This document shows, piece by piece, positions 29,241 through 38,116 of a stretch of DNA of 64,000 nucleotides. Within the stretch, counting starts at the first letter, position 1, and each line of letters starts with the position of its first letter. This DNA comes from Corynebacterium guangdongense. GTDB lineage: Bacteria > Actinomycetota > Actinomycetes > Mycobacteriales > Mycobacteriaceae. Location of the stretch: NCBI RefSeq assembly GCF_030408915.1, contig NZ_CP047654.1, positions 2,108,001 to 2,172,000 on the forward strand, in the 5' to 3' direction. A model generated the notes under the pieces. It had not been told where the DNA came from. It did not search any database and saw nothing but the letters and a program-made list of their open reading frames with translations. The position numbers and the translations under genes are program-made.

Positions 29241-30260
29241 TCAGCCCAGCCGGATGTCGACGACCTCCCGGAGGCCGTCCGGTGCGGCTCGGAATGCCTC
29301 GGCCAGTTTCTCGAGCGGGTACCTGCGCCCGAGGATCTCCTCCCACGGCAGCAGACTCCCGTGCTCGCCGAGGAATCGGACTGCGCCGGACAGGTGGCGG
29401 GGCTCGTAGTTGTGCACTCCGGTGACGGTGCGCCAGCCACGGACCAGCCACTCCGGGTCGAGGTCCACCGGCTCGGTCGGGGCGACCGACCCGGCCAGGA
29501 CCGCGGTCCCGCCGATGTCGAGTGACCCGAGCGTCGCCTCGACGCCCGGGCGGGCGCCGGAGAGCTCGATCGCGACGTCGACGGGCCCCCGCGCCTGACC
29601 CGGTGCGAGGACGTCGTCGGCGAGTCCGTCGACAAGCAGTCGGGAGCGTTCGTTCGGGTCGACGGCGATGACGTGTCCCGCTCCCCCGACCTTCGCGGCG
29701 GCGACGGCGGTCACGCCCAGCATGCCCAGACCGTTGACCAGGACCGTGCGTCCCGTCAGCGGGCCGGCCGCCTCCAGGCAGGCCATGACCGTGGCGACGG
29801 CGCAGCCCGCGGTCGCGGCGACCGCGTCCCCGACGTGCTCGGGAACCGTCGCGACCGCCTGGCCGGGACGCACGACCAGGTGGGTGGCGTAGGTCCCGTT
29901 GAGCCGCCAGCCGCCGTCGAAAAGCTCGTGCCCGATCTTGCGGACGTCGAGGCATTTCGCGCTGAGCCCCGCGCGGCAGCGGGCGCACTCGCCGCAGGTG
30001 TCGGTCACGGAGAAGACGACCCGGTCGCCGACCCGGACCCCGGCGCGCCGGCTGGCCGACACCTGTCCCGTCCCCTCGTGCCCGAGGATGGACGGGTGGG
30101 GTCCGGGTCGGCGGCCGGAGACCGTGTGTCGGTCGGAACCGCAGATCGTGGCCGCGGTGATCTCGACGAGGAGTTCACCGTCGTTGAGCTCAGGGAGGGG
30201 CACCTGCTCGGAGCGGAAACGATCGCCGCCGAGCCAGAGCTGAGCTGATGCGTGGGCCAC
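29241..30260 (-). CDS. Zinc alcohol dehydrogenase, phosphonate-cluster type (HpnZ-like)
   Basis: Medium-chain dehydrogenase of 339 aa. The catalytic zinc ligands are in TICGSDRHT and LGHEGTG, the structural zinc is held by four cysteines in CGECARCRAGLSAKC, and the NAD-binding turn is NGLGMLG. Family and context match the putative phosphonate-catabolism alcohol dehydrogenases (TIGR03366, HpnZ). It begins with GTG three bases after the hydrolase stop and is the last gene of the phn operon. A plausible job is handling the acetaldehyde or alcohol released from the C-P compound; this has not been shown by the sequence. Confidence 0.82.
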   Translation of the reverse strand: MAHASAQLWLGGDRFRSEQVPLPELNDGELLVEITAATICGSDRHTVSGRRPGPHPSILGHEGTGQVSASRRAGVRVGDRVVFSVTDTCGECARCRAGLSAKCLDVRKIGHELFDGGWRLNGTYATHLVVRPGQAVATVPEHVGDAVAATAGCAVATVMACLEAAGPLTGRTVLVNGLGMLGVTAVAAAKVGGAGHVIAVDPNERSRLLVDGLADDVLAPGQARGPVDVAIELSGARPGVEATLGSLDIGGTAVLAGSVAPTEPVDLDPEWLVRGWRTVTGVHNYEPRHLSGAVRFLGEHGSLLPWEEILGRRYPLEKLAEAFRAAPDGLREVVDIRLG

Positions 30261-30263
30261 GGG

Positions 30264-30944
30264 TCAGCCCTCCGCGCCGACGGTGACCAGGGTGGCGATG
30301 TCGGCGGCCGACTCGAGGACGTGGTCGGCGCCGAGCTCGCCGAACTCCGCGCGGCCGAGGTGGCCGGTGAGCACGCCGACGGAGGTGACGCCGGCGGCCT
30401 GGGCGGAACGGACGTCGGCGGCGGTGTCGCCGACGCTGATGACCCGGGACGGGTCCCCGACCCCGAGTTCCGCCATCACCCTCGTGATCATGTGCGGTTC
30501 GGGGCGACCGGCCTCGACCTGGTCGGCGGAGACGCTGGCGTCGAGGTTGAGCCCCACGCCCCAGCCCATCGAGTCGAGGATGAGGTCCGCGATCTCGCGG
30601 GAGAAGCCGGTGGTCAGCCCGACCCGGACGCCGCCGGCGCGGAGCTCGGCGAGGGCCTGCGCCACCCCGTCGAGGGCGACCGGCGGGTGCTCGGTGTAGG
30701 TGCGGCGCAGCTCCGCGCGGAACCAGGCCCAGGCCTTCTCGACCAGCTCATCGGTGACGGTGACGCCGCCGATCTCGAGCAGGTTGCGGATGGCCCATTT
30801 CTTCTCGGTGCCCATCCAGTCCTGGAACTGGGCGTCGGTGTAGACCGCGCCCTCGCGTTCGGTGGCCTCGCGCAGGACGCGGTAGACCTCGTCGCGGTCG
30901 TCGATGGTGGTGCCGGCCATGTCGAAGATGGCGAGTGCGTACAT
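30264..30944 (-). CDS. Phosphonatase-like HAD hydrolase (PhnX-like)
   Basis: HAD-superfamily hydrolase of 226 aa matching the PhnX-like family (TIGR03351). Motif I is FDMAGTTID with nucleophile D8 and the alanine that marks phosphonatases; motif II is LTTGFSRE, motif III AGRPEPHMI, and motif IV SVGDTAADV. In phosphonoacetaldehyde hydrolase a cap-domain lysine forms a Schiff base with the substrate; here MGTEKKWAIRNL aligns with that region and places K48 at the equivalent position. The likely reaction is cleavage of phosphonoacetaldehyde to acetaldehyde and phosphate. Confidence 0.85.
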   Translation of the reverse strand: MYALAIFDMAGTTIDDRDEVYRVLREATEREGAVYTDAQFQDWMGTEKKWAIRNLLEIGGVTVTDELVEKAWAWFRAELRRTYTEHPPVALDGVAQALAELRAGGVRVGLTTGFSREIADLILDSMGWGVGLNLDASVSADQVEAGRPEPHMITRVMAELGVGDPSRVISVGDTAADVRSAQAAGVTSVGVLTGHLGRAEFGELGADHVLESAADIATLVTVGAEG

Positions 30945-30977
30945 GGGATTGAACCTCCGTGGGGTTGGGGTGGCGGG

Positions 30978-32645
30978 TCAGCGGACGGTGCGGCGCAGCC
31001 ACATGGAGACCAGCTCCACGAGCAGGACCACACCGACCATGAGGATGAGAATCATCGTCACCACGTCAAACTGGTTGATGCGCGAAGCGTTGAGCAGCAG
31101 GAAGCCGATGCCTCCCGCGCCGACGACGCCGAGCAGCGTGGCGGAACGGATGTTGGTGTCGAGCAGGTACATCGTGTGGGCGACGAACGCCGGAGCGGCC
31201 TGGCGCAGCGTGGCGGAGAAGAAGACCTGCACGTCGGTGGCGCCCGCGGCGCGCTGGGCGTCCTGGACCGCGGTGTCGGTCTCCTCGAGGGAGTCCGCGA
31301 TGAGCTTGGACAGCAGACCGATCGCGCCGACGGACAGCGCCAGGGCGCCGGCGACGCCGCCGAGTCCGCTGATCACGACGAAGATGATCGCGAGGATGAG
31401 TTCCGGGATGCCGCGGATGACGACGATCAGGCCGCGGAAGAAGCCGTGCACGTACCTGCCGCGGACGACGTTGCGGGCGGCCAGCACACCGATCGGCACC
31501 GCGAGGACCGCGCCGATCAGGGTGGCGGCCAGGGCGATCTGGACGGTGACGATCAGGGCCTCGATGAGCGAGGGCCAGGCACCTCCCGCCGACGGCGGGA
31601 AGAACAGGGCCGTGGTGGCCGGGACGTTGGCGATTCCGGCGGCCAGGCGTACCCAGTCGAGCTCGACGATCCACAGCGCCGCGGCCAGCAGCGCCAGGAC
31701 GAGTGCACCGGAAGCGAAGCGGGCGACGCGCTCGCCTGTCCAGGGCGGGCTGAGACGGAGATCGTCGCCCCGCGGCGCACGGCCCCGGTTGAGCAGGCGG
31801 TCGACCCAGGTCCCGCCCGCGGCGCCGCCCAGCAGCGCCTGGCGGATGGAACCGGAGATGATCTCCAGCACGATGCACAGCACCAGGACGATCAGCGCCA
31901 GCGCCATGCCGCGCTGATAGTTGAGCACGCGCAGCGATTCGGAGATGGCCAGACCGATGCCGCCGACGCCGACGTAGCCCAGCAGCACCGACGTGCGCAG
32001 GTTGATGTCGAAACGGTGCAGCGCCGTGGCGATGATCTGGGGCATCAGCCGCTGCGGGACGACGACCCAGACCTGCTGCCGGCGCGTGGAACCGGTGGAT
32101 GCGACCGCCTGGCGGGGTCCGTCGTCGAGGTCCTCGATGGCGTCGGCGTAGAGCTTGGCGACCATGCCGACCGAGTGCACGCCCATCGCGAGGATGCCGG
32201 CCGCGGCGCCCAGACCGAAAAGGCGCATGAACACGATCGCGAGGACGAGGTCCGGGATGGCGCGGGCCAGGACGATCAGCGCGCGGGCGGCGCCCTGGGC
32301 GCCCGGTCCGCCGGTGGTGGTGCCGGCCGCGGCCAGCGACAACGGAAGGGAGAGAAGAACGGACAGGAGCGTGGCCAGGAAGACGATGGCCAGCGTCTCC
32401 GCGATCAGCGCGGCGGTCTCACCCGGCGGCGGGAAGTCGAGGGGGAACATCCGGCCCACGAAGTCGACCGCGTTGTCGAGGGAATCGGCGATCGTCGCGA
32501 GATTGATCCCGAGGGAGTTGAGCGACCAGACGCCGCCCACCAGGAGCAGCAGCAGCACGGCGACGGCCGCCACGGAGTTCAGGGTCGGCGCTGGACGGGC
32601 GGGCATGTCGGCCTGCCGCGCCGGTGCCACGGCGATGGTGCTCAC
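30978..32645 (-). CDS. phnE: Phosphonate ABC permease, two PhnE domains fused
   Basis: Membrane component of the phosphonate importer. The 555-aa protein contains two homologous halves of roughly 270 residues, each with six or so helices and an EAA-type loop: DGPRQAVASTGSTRRQQ in the first half and DTAVQDAQRAAGATDVQ in the second. Usually two separate PhnE subunits form the channel, so this is a fusion of both. It starts with GTG and overlaps phnC by four bases; the phosphonatase-like gene follows after 33 bases. Confidence 0.9.
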   Translation of the reverse strand: MSTIAVAPARQADMPARPAPTLNSVAAVAVLLLLLVGGVWSLNSLGINLATIADSLDNAVDFVGRMFPLDFPPPGETAALIAETLAIVFLATLLSVLLSLPLSLAAAGTTTGGPGAQGAARALIVLARAIPDLVLAIVFMRLFGLGAAAGILAMGVHSVGMVAKLYADAIEDLDDGPRQAVASTGSTRRQQVWVVVPQRLMPQIIATALHRFDINLRTSVLLGYVGVGGIGLAISESLRVLNYQRGMALALIVLVLCIVLEIISGSIRQALLGGAAGGTWVDRLLNRGRAPRGDDLRLSPPWTGERVARFASGALVLALLAAALWIVELDWVRLAAGIANVPATTALFFPPSAGGAWPSLIEALIVTVQIALAATLIGAVLAVPIGVLAARNVVRGRYVHGFFRGLIVVIRGIPELILAIIFVVISGLGGVAGALALSVGAIGLLSKLIADSLEETDTAVQDAQRAAGATDVQVFFSATLRQAAPAFVAHTMYLLDTNIRSATLLGVVGAGGIGFLLLNASRINQFDVVTMILILMVGVVLLVELVSMWLRRTVR

Positions 32646-33502
32646 GGGTGCCGCTCCTCGACGCTCACGAGAGCCGCCGACGCCGGCTCCCCCGTGTCCG
32701 CCGCGGCGACGGAGGAGTAGATGCGCGAGGCCTCCTCGGCGGTGAGGCTGGCGGTGTTCTCGTCGAGGACGATCCGCCCGGAGCGCAGGCCGATGATGCG
32801 TTCGGCGAAGTCGATCGCCAGCTGCACCTGGTGCAGGGAGGAGATGACCGTGAGGTTGTCCTCCGCGGAGATCTGCAGCAGCAGGTTCATCACCTCCTGG
32901 GCGGAAACCGGGTCGAGTGAGGCCACCGGCTCATCCGCCAGCAGGATGCGCGGGTTCTGCATGAGCGCGCGGGCGATGGCCACCCGCTGCTGCTGTCCGC
33001 CGGACAGGGTGTCGGCGCGCTGGAACGCCCGGTCCGCGAGTCCGACACGGTCGAGCTTCTCCAGGGCTTCCCGGCGCACCGACTTCGGGTACATCATCAG
33101 CGACAGGCGCGGGCCCCGGAGTGAACCGAGGCGGCCGGTGCACACGTTCTCCAGCACGGACATCGGCCCGACCAGGTTGAAGTCCTGGAAGATGACGCCG
33201 ACCTCCCGGCGGAGATCGCGCAGCTGCGGCTGTGTGAGGTCGGTGAGGTCGCGGCCCAGGACCCGGATGTTTCCCGAGGTGGGGGTCGCCAGCCCGTTGA
33301 TGTGGCGCAGGAGCGTGGACTTGCCGGAGCCCGAGAGACCGAGCAGGACGGTGATCTTGCCGGTGCGGAATCCGACGGTCACGTCATCGAGGCCGCGGAC
33401 CCCTCCCCCGAAGTCCTTGGTGACGTCATCCATCTGCACCGCGTAGATGGAGTCCAGTTCGCGCTGCATCTCGGGGCCGGGGGGCCGGTTCTGTTCGGTC
33501 AT
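32642..33502 (-). CDS. phnC: Phosphonate ABC transporter ATPase
   Basis: ATP-binding subunit of 286 aa. Walker A is GLSGSGKST, the Q-loop is VGVIFQDFNLVG, the signature LSGGQQQRVAIARAL, and Walker B RILLADEPVASLD. The sequence QDFNLVGPMSVLENV is typical of PhnC. About 20 extra residues precede the conserved domain, and the C-terminus overlaps the phnE start by four bases. It lies 42 bases downstream of phnD in the same transcript. Confidence 0.93.
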   Translation of the reverse strand: MTEQNRPPGPEMQRELDSIYAVQMDDVTKDFGGGVRGLDDVTVGFRTGKITVLLGLSGSGKSTLLRHINGLATPTSGNIRVLGRDLTDLTQPQLRDLRREVGVIFQDFNLVGPMSVLENVCTGRLGSLRGPRLSLMMYPKSVRREALEKLDRVGLADRAFQRADTLSGGQQQRVAIARALMQNPRILLADEPVASLDPVSAQEVMNLLLQISAEDNLTVISSLHQVQLAIDFAERIIGLRSGRIVLDENTASLTAEEASRIYSSVAAADTGEPASAALVSVEERHP

Positions 33503-33544
33503 GTCTGGGTTCCTTATTCCTGTTTGTTGGCTGGCGGGCGCCGA

Positions 33545-34471
33545 TTATCCGACGGAGGCGCAGGCCTGCGCCTGGGTGACGTCGCAGAGCTGGCGGATGG
33601 AGTCGAAGTCGGAGTCCTCGACGGCGAGGTAGCCCCATTCGGTCTCCTCCGGCAGGGCGCAGTCCTCCTCCGACTCGCAGATGCCGGCCTCGACGAGCGC
33701 CGGCTTGTTGGCCTTCTCGCGGATCACGGTGGTGATCTGCTCGGCGAGCTCCGGGCTCAGGGACCCCGTGTTCACCGTGATCGGGTCCTCCGGGATCGGG
33801 TCGGACTCCCACACGGCTCGGAGCGCGCCCGGTTCGATCTGGCCGGACTCCTCCAGGGTCGTGAGCATGGTGTCGTGCGCGAAGGCCACGTCACAGCTGC
33901 CCGAATCCAGGGAGAGCAGGGAGGCGTCGTGGCCGCCCGCGAGGATTTGCTCGATGTCGGCGTCCATGTCGACGCCGACGTCCATGAGCCCCTTCATCGG
34001 CACCAGGAAGCCGGAGGTGGACGCCTGGTCGACGAAGCAGACGGTCGTGCCCGGGAGGTCCTCGAGGGAACGGATGTCGGAGTCCTGCCTGACGTAGGCC
34101 AGCGACGTGTACGCGGGAGTGACGCCCGGATCGTTGGTCGGTGCGGCGACGGGGTCGATGTCGACGCCGGAGTCCTTGGCGATGACGTAGGAGAAGGGGC
34201 CGAAGGAGCCCACGTCGACCTGACCGGCGCGCATGCCCTCGATGACGGCCGCGTAGTCCGACGCGTTCTGGAACTCGACGGTCACGCCCGTCTCCTGCTC
34301 GATGAGCTCGGTGATGTTGCCGAAGGTCTGCTCGAGGGTGGCCGAGGATTCCGCCGGGACGGCGGCGAAGGTGATGGTCTCTCCTGCGGATGCGGATCCG
34401 CAGGCGGCGAGTCCGAGGGAGGCGAGGGCGGTCACTGCGCCGGCGGCGAGGATGCGGGAGGGGGTGGTCAT
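33545..34471 (-). CDS. phnD: Phosphonate-binding lipoprotein
   Basis: Extracellular substrate-binding subunit of 308 aa. The signal peptide ends in the lipobox LAAC (cysteine at residue 24), and the mature part carries PhnD-type motifs: FAAVPAESSATLEQTFGNI, MRAGQVDVGSFGPFSYV, and VCFVDQASTSGFLVP, in which serine and threonine residues hold the phosphonate group. ATG 34471 has AGAAAGG upstream. It is the first gene of the phnD-phnC-phnE-hydrolase-dehydrogenase transcript, and a probable GntR operator lies 78-93 bases upstream. Confidence 0.92.
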   Translation of the reverse strand: MTTPSRILAAGAVTALASLGLAACGSASAGETITFAAVPAESSATLEQTFGNITELIEQETGVTVEFQNASDYAAVIEGMRAGQVDVGSFGPFSYVIAKDSGVDIDPVAAPTNDPGVTPAYTSLAYVRQDSDIRSLEDLPGTTVCFVDQASTSGFLVPMKGLMDVGVDMDADIEQILAGGHDASLLSLDSGSCDVAFAHDTMLTTLEESGQIEPGALRAVWESDPIPEDPITVNTGSLSPELAEQITTVIREKANKPALVEAGICESEEDCALPEETEWGYLAVEDSDFDSIRQLCDVTQAQACASVG

Positions 34472-34548
34472 GGTCGGGAGCCTTTCTGAGGTGAGGGAGG
34501 GGTCGGGTCGACGGGCGGTACAGGACGATCTTGACCCACCTAGACCAA

Positions 34549-34564
34549 ACTTGTCTAGTTGAGT
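34549..34564. promoter_or_regulatory. Probable GntR operator upstream of phnD
   Basis: ACTTGTCTAGTTGAGT matches 13 of 16 positions of the ideal palindrome ACTTGTCTAGACAAGT. A weaker copy (ACCCACCTAGACCAAA, 34534-34549) abuts it. The second strong copy is at 35766-35781. Confidence 0.6.
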
Positions 34565-34607
34565 TGGAAGTGTTCACGTACAAGTAACCGGGAGGTAACC
34601 TGCGAAA

Positions 34608-35729
34608 TCAGAAACCTGGCACGGTTTCCCGGGAGAGCGCCACGTCGGCGACGCCAAAAGCCAAGGTCATGCCGATGCCGGAGGTGACCACCGCCACGGT
34701 GGTCCGCTCATCGACTTGTTCAAGAACAAGGTTGGTCACCGGGCTGTCCGCATAGCGCCCCTGCCACCTTTCCAGCACCCGGGGACTTTCCACGCCGAAG
34801 AGCGCACCCCCCTTGCCCAGCAGGAGATCCGCCGTCGCCGCGTCCACGAAGGGCTCCGGGCTCAGCGAGTAGCCGTGGGAGTCACCGATGAACAGGCCCC
34901 GGTCGTTGCCGGTGGCCATCAGGTTGGCGATGCAGCCGACCAGGTCCGGCTCCCGCTCGGCGAGCTCCCGCCGGAGCGCGGGAACGCTCGGCATGGCGGC
35001 GATGCCGTCGTAGCGCGCCATCGACGTGCCGGTCAGGACCGCCACCTCGGGACGGACGGCCGCCGGACGCTCGATGAGCGCCATCGCCAGGTCGCAGACC
35101 CGGACCTGGTGCCGTTCCGCCAGGTCCGGGAAGATCTGCATGAGGCTGAAACCCGGACAGACGACGACCCGCCCCGCCCGGAATCGGCCGCGCGTCGTCT
35201 CGACGATCCCGTCGGCGGCGGAGTGGACCTGGGTGTTCCAGGTGAATCTCACACCCCGGTCGGCGAGCCACCGCGCCAGCGCCGGGGCCGCCTCACGGGG
35301 GTCGACGCGCATGTCGCGCGGAAGGTGCGCGCCACCGACGGCCTCGAGCCCGGGATTGCCGAGCGCGTCGGCAAGCTCGTCGCGCCCGACCAGGCGGACC
35401 CGCTCCGGCCCGCGATGCTCGGCGAATTCGCGCAGCACCTGCATTTCCACCTCCGTCGCCGCCGGCAGCCAGGTACCGGAGGTCGCCGCCCAGAACCCGG
35501 CGGCCGCCGCGGCGCGCAGCCACCCGGCGCGGGACACGTCGGCGACGTCCTGAATGCCGTCCGCCTGCGCGGTAAAGCAGGCGTGGCCGAAGTTCTGGAC
35601 GGAGGAGCCGACGACGCGGTCGGCCGCGTCGATGACGTGGACGGACTGTCCCTGCTCGTGAGCGAGGAAGGCGGTGGCCAGCCCGATGATTCCGGAGCCG
35701 ACGACAATGAGGTCTGGGGAGGTATCCAT
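34608..35729 (-). CDS. FAD-dependent oxidoreductase of phosphonate clusters (HpnW/Pbf-like)
   Basis: Glycine-oxidase-like (DAO) flavoprotein of 373 aa. The FAD-binding beta-alpha-beta motif VVGSGIIGLATA is at residues 10-21 and the C-terminal flavin motif is VVTSGIGMTLAFGVADV. Family and context fit TIGR03364 (HpnW), a flavoenzyme class found with phosphonatases. Related enzymes oxidise 2-aminoethylphosphonate or its N-methyl derivative to phosphonoacetaldehyde, which is the substrate for the neighbouring hydrolase. The substrate here is inference. Transcribed towards phnD but separated from it by an operator-containing gap of 136 bp. Confidence 0.83.
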   Translation of the reverse strand: MDTSPDLIVVGSGIIGLATAFLAHEQGQSVHVIDAADRVVGSSVQNFGHACFTAQADGIQDVADVSRAGWLRAAAAAGFWAATSGTWLPAATEVEMQVLREFAEHRGPERVRLVGRDELADALGNPGLEAVGGAHLPRDMRVDPREAAPALARWLADRGVRFTWNTQVHSAADGIVETTRGRFRAGRVVVCPGFSLMQIFPDLAERHQVRVCDLAMALIERPAAVRPEVAVLTGTSMARYDGIAAMPSVPALRRELAEREPDLVGCIANLMATGNDRGLFIGDSHGYSLSPEPFVDAATADLLLGKGGALFGVESPRVLERWQGRYADSPVTNLVLEQVDERTTVAVVTSGIGMTLAFGVADVALSRETVPGF

Positions 35730-35765
35730 GCCCCCATCTTCCCAACTCGACCACCCGGGAACAAG

Positions 35766-35781
35766 ACTTGCCTAGACAAGT
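35766..35781. promoter_or_regulatory. Probable GntR operator in the divergent FAD-oxidoreductase/gntR region
   Basis: ACTTGCCTAGACAAGT is a near-perfect 16-bp palindrome (one arm position off). It lies 37 bases upstream of the oxidoreductase ATG and about 160 bases upstream of the gntR start. A half-site ACTTGTCC lies at 35894-35901. The 212-bp divergent gap holds nothing else I can identify. Confidence 0.7.
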
Positions 35782-35941
35782 TAAAGAGTTGTTAACCGAT
35801 AATTTGGCTGGACGTCGCCTAGATTGCCCAGTCACTCCAATAGTTTCCCCGCAATTTCCCGAAAACATCCCCATCTTGTCCACGTTTAAATACACTTGTC
35901 CATATCCCAGACCCCTGGGGCCCGTGGAAAGGAACCGCCTC

Positions 35942-36700
35942 ATGCCGCCGCGTCAGCGCTACACAGAGATCGCCGCCCATCTGCGCCAGCAGATCAGGGA
36001 CGGTGCGCTGGCCCCCGGGGACGAGCTCCCCTCGGAGGCGGAGCTGTGCCGGCAGTTCGACGCCGCCCGCGGCACCGTCCGCCAGGCGGTCGCGGTCCTG
36101 CGGCAGGAGGGGATCGTCTCCTCCGGCCAGGGCCGGCGCACCCGGGTGCTGGACACGGTCCCCACCCAGCCGTTCGACGACAACATCTCCTTCACCCAGT
36201 GGTGCCTGGCCTCCGGCGTGGAACCGGGGCAGGTGACCCAGTGGGTGACGAAGCGGAAGGCGGATCCGCACCTCGCCCTCCTGCTCGATCAGCCCGACGA
36301 CGCCCTCATCGTGTCCGTCCTCCGGCTCCGGACGATGAACTCGGAACCGGCCATGGTCGAGAGGCTCAACTACGCCCCCGAGTTCGGCGCGCACGTGCTC
36401 ACGTTCGACACGGATTCCGGTTCGATCTACCAGCACCTCCGTGACAACGGGGTGCAGATCGACTCGGCCACCCGCATCATTGACGCGCTTCCCGCCAACC
36501 AGACGGACGCGGACCTGCTCGGGGTGGAGGTCGGCACACCCCTGCTGCGCGTCCGGCGCCGGGCCTTCACCCCGGACGGGACCCCCATCGAGGCCTCGGA
36601 CGACCGCTACCTCTACGACAAGGCCAGCATCACCACGACCTCGACCCGGACCTCCCCCTCCAACACGAGTCTGGTGACGGTGGATTCCGTCTCCTTCTGA
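35942..36700 (+). CDS. GntR/HutC-family regulator of the phosphonate cluster
   Basis: Winged-helix DNA-binding domain at residues 1-70 (YTEIAAHLRQQIRDGALAPG, then DELPSEAELCRQFDAARGTVRQAV) followed by a UTRA ligand-binding domain with VLRLRTMNSEPAMVERL and PLLRVRRRAFTPDG, so HutC subfamily. I choose ATG 35942 (252 aa), which has GGAAAGG nine bases upstream. Divergent position next to the oxidoreductase and matching palindromes before both phn transcripts make it the likely local repressor; the effector would be a phosphonate or its product. Confidence 0.9.
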   Translation: MPPRQRYTEIAAHLRQQIRDGALAPGDELPSEAELCRQFDAARGTVRQAVAVLRQEGIVSSGQGRRTRVLDTVPTQPFDDNISFTQWCLASGVEPGQVTQWVTKRKADPHLALLLDQPDDALIVSVLRLRTMNSEPAMVERLNYAPEFGAHVLTFDTDSGSIYQHLRDNGVQIDSATRIIDALPANQTDADLLGVEVGTPLLRVRRRAFTPDGTPIEASDDRYLYDKASITTTSTRTSPSNTSLVTVDSVSF

Positions 36701-36832
36701 CGGCTCCTCGCCCGTTGCCCCTCCGCCCGGGCCGCGCCCCTCGGCGGGCCACCTCACCCACCCGGGCCACGCCCCCGGCCCCTTCCGTAGGGTGGGAGGA
36801 AAGACGACGTTTTCCCCGGAAGGTACCGCTTC

Positions 36833-37867
36833 ATGGCATCCCGCACACCGCTCTCCGTGATCGATTTCTGCACCATCTACCCGGGCGAGACCGCCGGCGA
36901 GTCCATGTCACGCTCCGTCGAACTCGCCCGGACCGCGGAGGAGCTCGGCTATTCCCGCATCTGGTACTCCGAGCACCACAACATGGCGACGATCGCCTCC
37001 TCCGCCCCGGCCGTGCTCATCGCGCACATCGCGGCGAAGACCGAGAGGATCCGCCTCGGCGCCGGCGGCGTCATGCTGCCCAACCACTCCCCCTACGTCA
37101 TCGCCGAGCAGTTCGGCACCCTGGCCGAGCTCTATCCGGACCGCATCGACCTGGGCCTCGGGCGCGCGCCCGGCACCGACATGAACACTCTGGGCCGCGC
37201 CCTGCGTCGCGACCCGAACGCCGCCGAACGCTTCCCCGAGGACATCATGGAACTGCACGGCTACTTGACCGGCGACTCCCGCGTCGCCGGGGTCCAGGCC
37301 GTCCCGGGGGCGGGCACCAATGTCCCGCTCTACGTGCTGGGTTCCTCGATGTTCGGGGCGAGCCTGGCCGCAAAGCTGGGGCTGCCCTACTCCTTCGCCT
37401 CGCACTTCGCCCCGACGCACCTGCAGCAGGCGACGACCTACTACCGCGAGAACTTCGAGCCCTCCGAGGTGCTGTCGGAACCCTACGTCATCGCCGCGGT
37501 CAACGTCACCGCCGCCGACACCCGCGAGGAGGCCGAGGAGCAGACCAGGATCGTCCACCGCAACCGGGTGCGCACGATGCTCAACCGCCAGGGCCACCAC
37601 CTCAGCGACGCGCAGGTGGACCAGGTCGTCGACTCCCCGACGGGCAGGCAGATCATCGACATGCTCAAGTTCACCGGCGTCGGCACCGGCGAGGACGCCG
37701 CCGAATACCTCGAGAAGTTCACGGCGCTGGCCACAGCCGACGAGCTGATGGTGTCCTTCCAGGCGCCGGGCAGTCAGGAGGCCGTCCACGGCATGCGACT
37801 GCTGGGCAGGGCGTGGGGGCTGGACCCGGCGGACACGGCCGGCGCGCCCGGCGACTGGGGCCTCTGA
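36833..37867 (+). CDS. LLM-class flavin-dependent oxidoreductase (luciferase-like)
   Basis: TIM-barrel flavoprotein of 344 aa in the bacterial luciferase-like group that uses reduced FMN or F420-type cofactors. Family markers are YSRIWYSEHHNMATIASSAP, RIRLGAGGVMLPNHSP, and ERFPEDIMEL. GGAAGG stands upstream of ATG 36833, and a TAGGGT box about 40 bases further upstream is a plausible promoter. In C. glutamicum a similar gene lies near brnQ and ectP, so it is probably backbone rather than part of the phn module. The substrate is unknown. Confidence 0.88.
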   Translation: MASRTPLSVIDFCTIYPGETAGESMSRSVELARTAEELGYSRIWYSEHHNMATIASSAPAVLIAHIAAKTERIRLGAGGVMLPNHSPYVIAEQFGTLAELYPDRIDLGLGRAPGTDMNTLGRALRRDPNAAERFPEDIMELHGYLTGDSRVAGVQAVPGAGTNVPLYVLGSSMFGASLAAKLGLPYSFASHFAPTHLQQATTYYRENFEPSEVLSEPYVIAAVNVTAADTREEAEEQTRIVHRNRVRTMLNRQGHHLSDAQVDQVVDSPTGRQIIDMLKFTGVGTGEDAAEYLEKFTALATADELMVSFQAPGSQEAVHGMRLLGRAWGLDPADTAGAPGDWGL

Positions 37868-37982
37868 CAAACGTATGGCCTGAACGTTCGCCCAGATTAT
37901 TGCCCGCCATTCTGGCGCTTACTGAGATTCGGCGCGACGAAGGCGGAGCAGGCGGGAAGCAGTCACATCGCCGGCTCCCGTC

Positions 37983-38003
37983 TCTGACCCGACCCGGGTC
38001 AGA
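37983..38003. repeat. Perfect 9-bp hairpin TCTGACCCG/CGGGTCAGA
   Basis: Arms 37983-37991 and 37995-38003 with a three-base loop. It could be a weak terminator for the luciferase-like gene 116 bp upstream. Confidence 0.55.
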
Positions 38004-38116
38004 TCCGAGGCCGATGGCGCCCGCCCCGAACGGCGCCCTTGACGATCGGTGCCGCACGCCCGAATGAAAGTCAGGTCGAACAGCTAAGACCCAGCTCCCG
38101 CGGGCCCCGGAATTCC

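Noticed and set aside
35768..35941. N-terminal extension of the GntR regulator
   Set aside because: The extension would translate through the operator palindrome and lacks family similarity; ATG 35942 has a ribosome binding site and starts at the winged helix.
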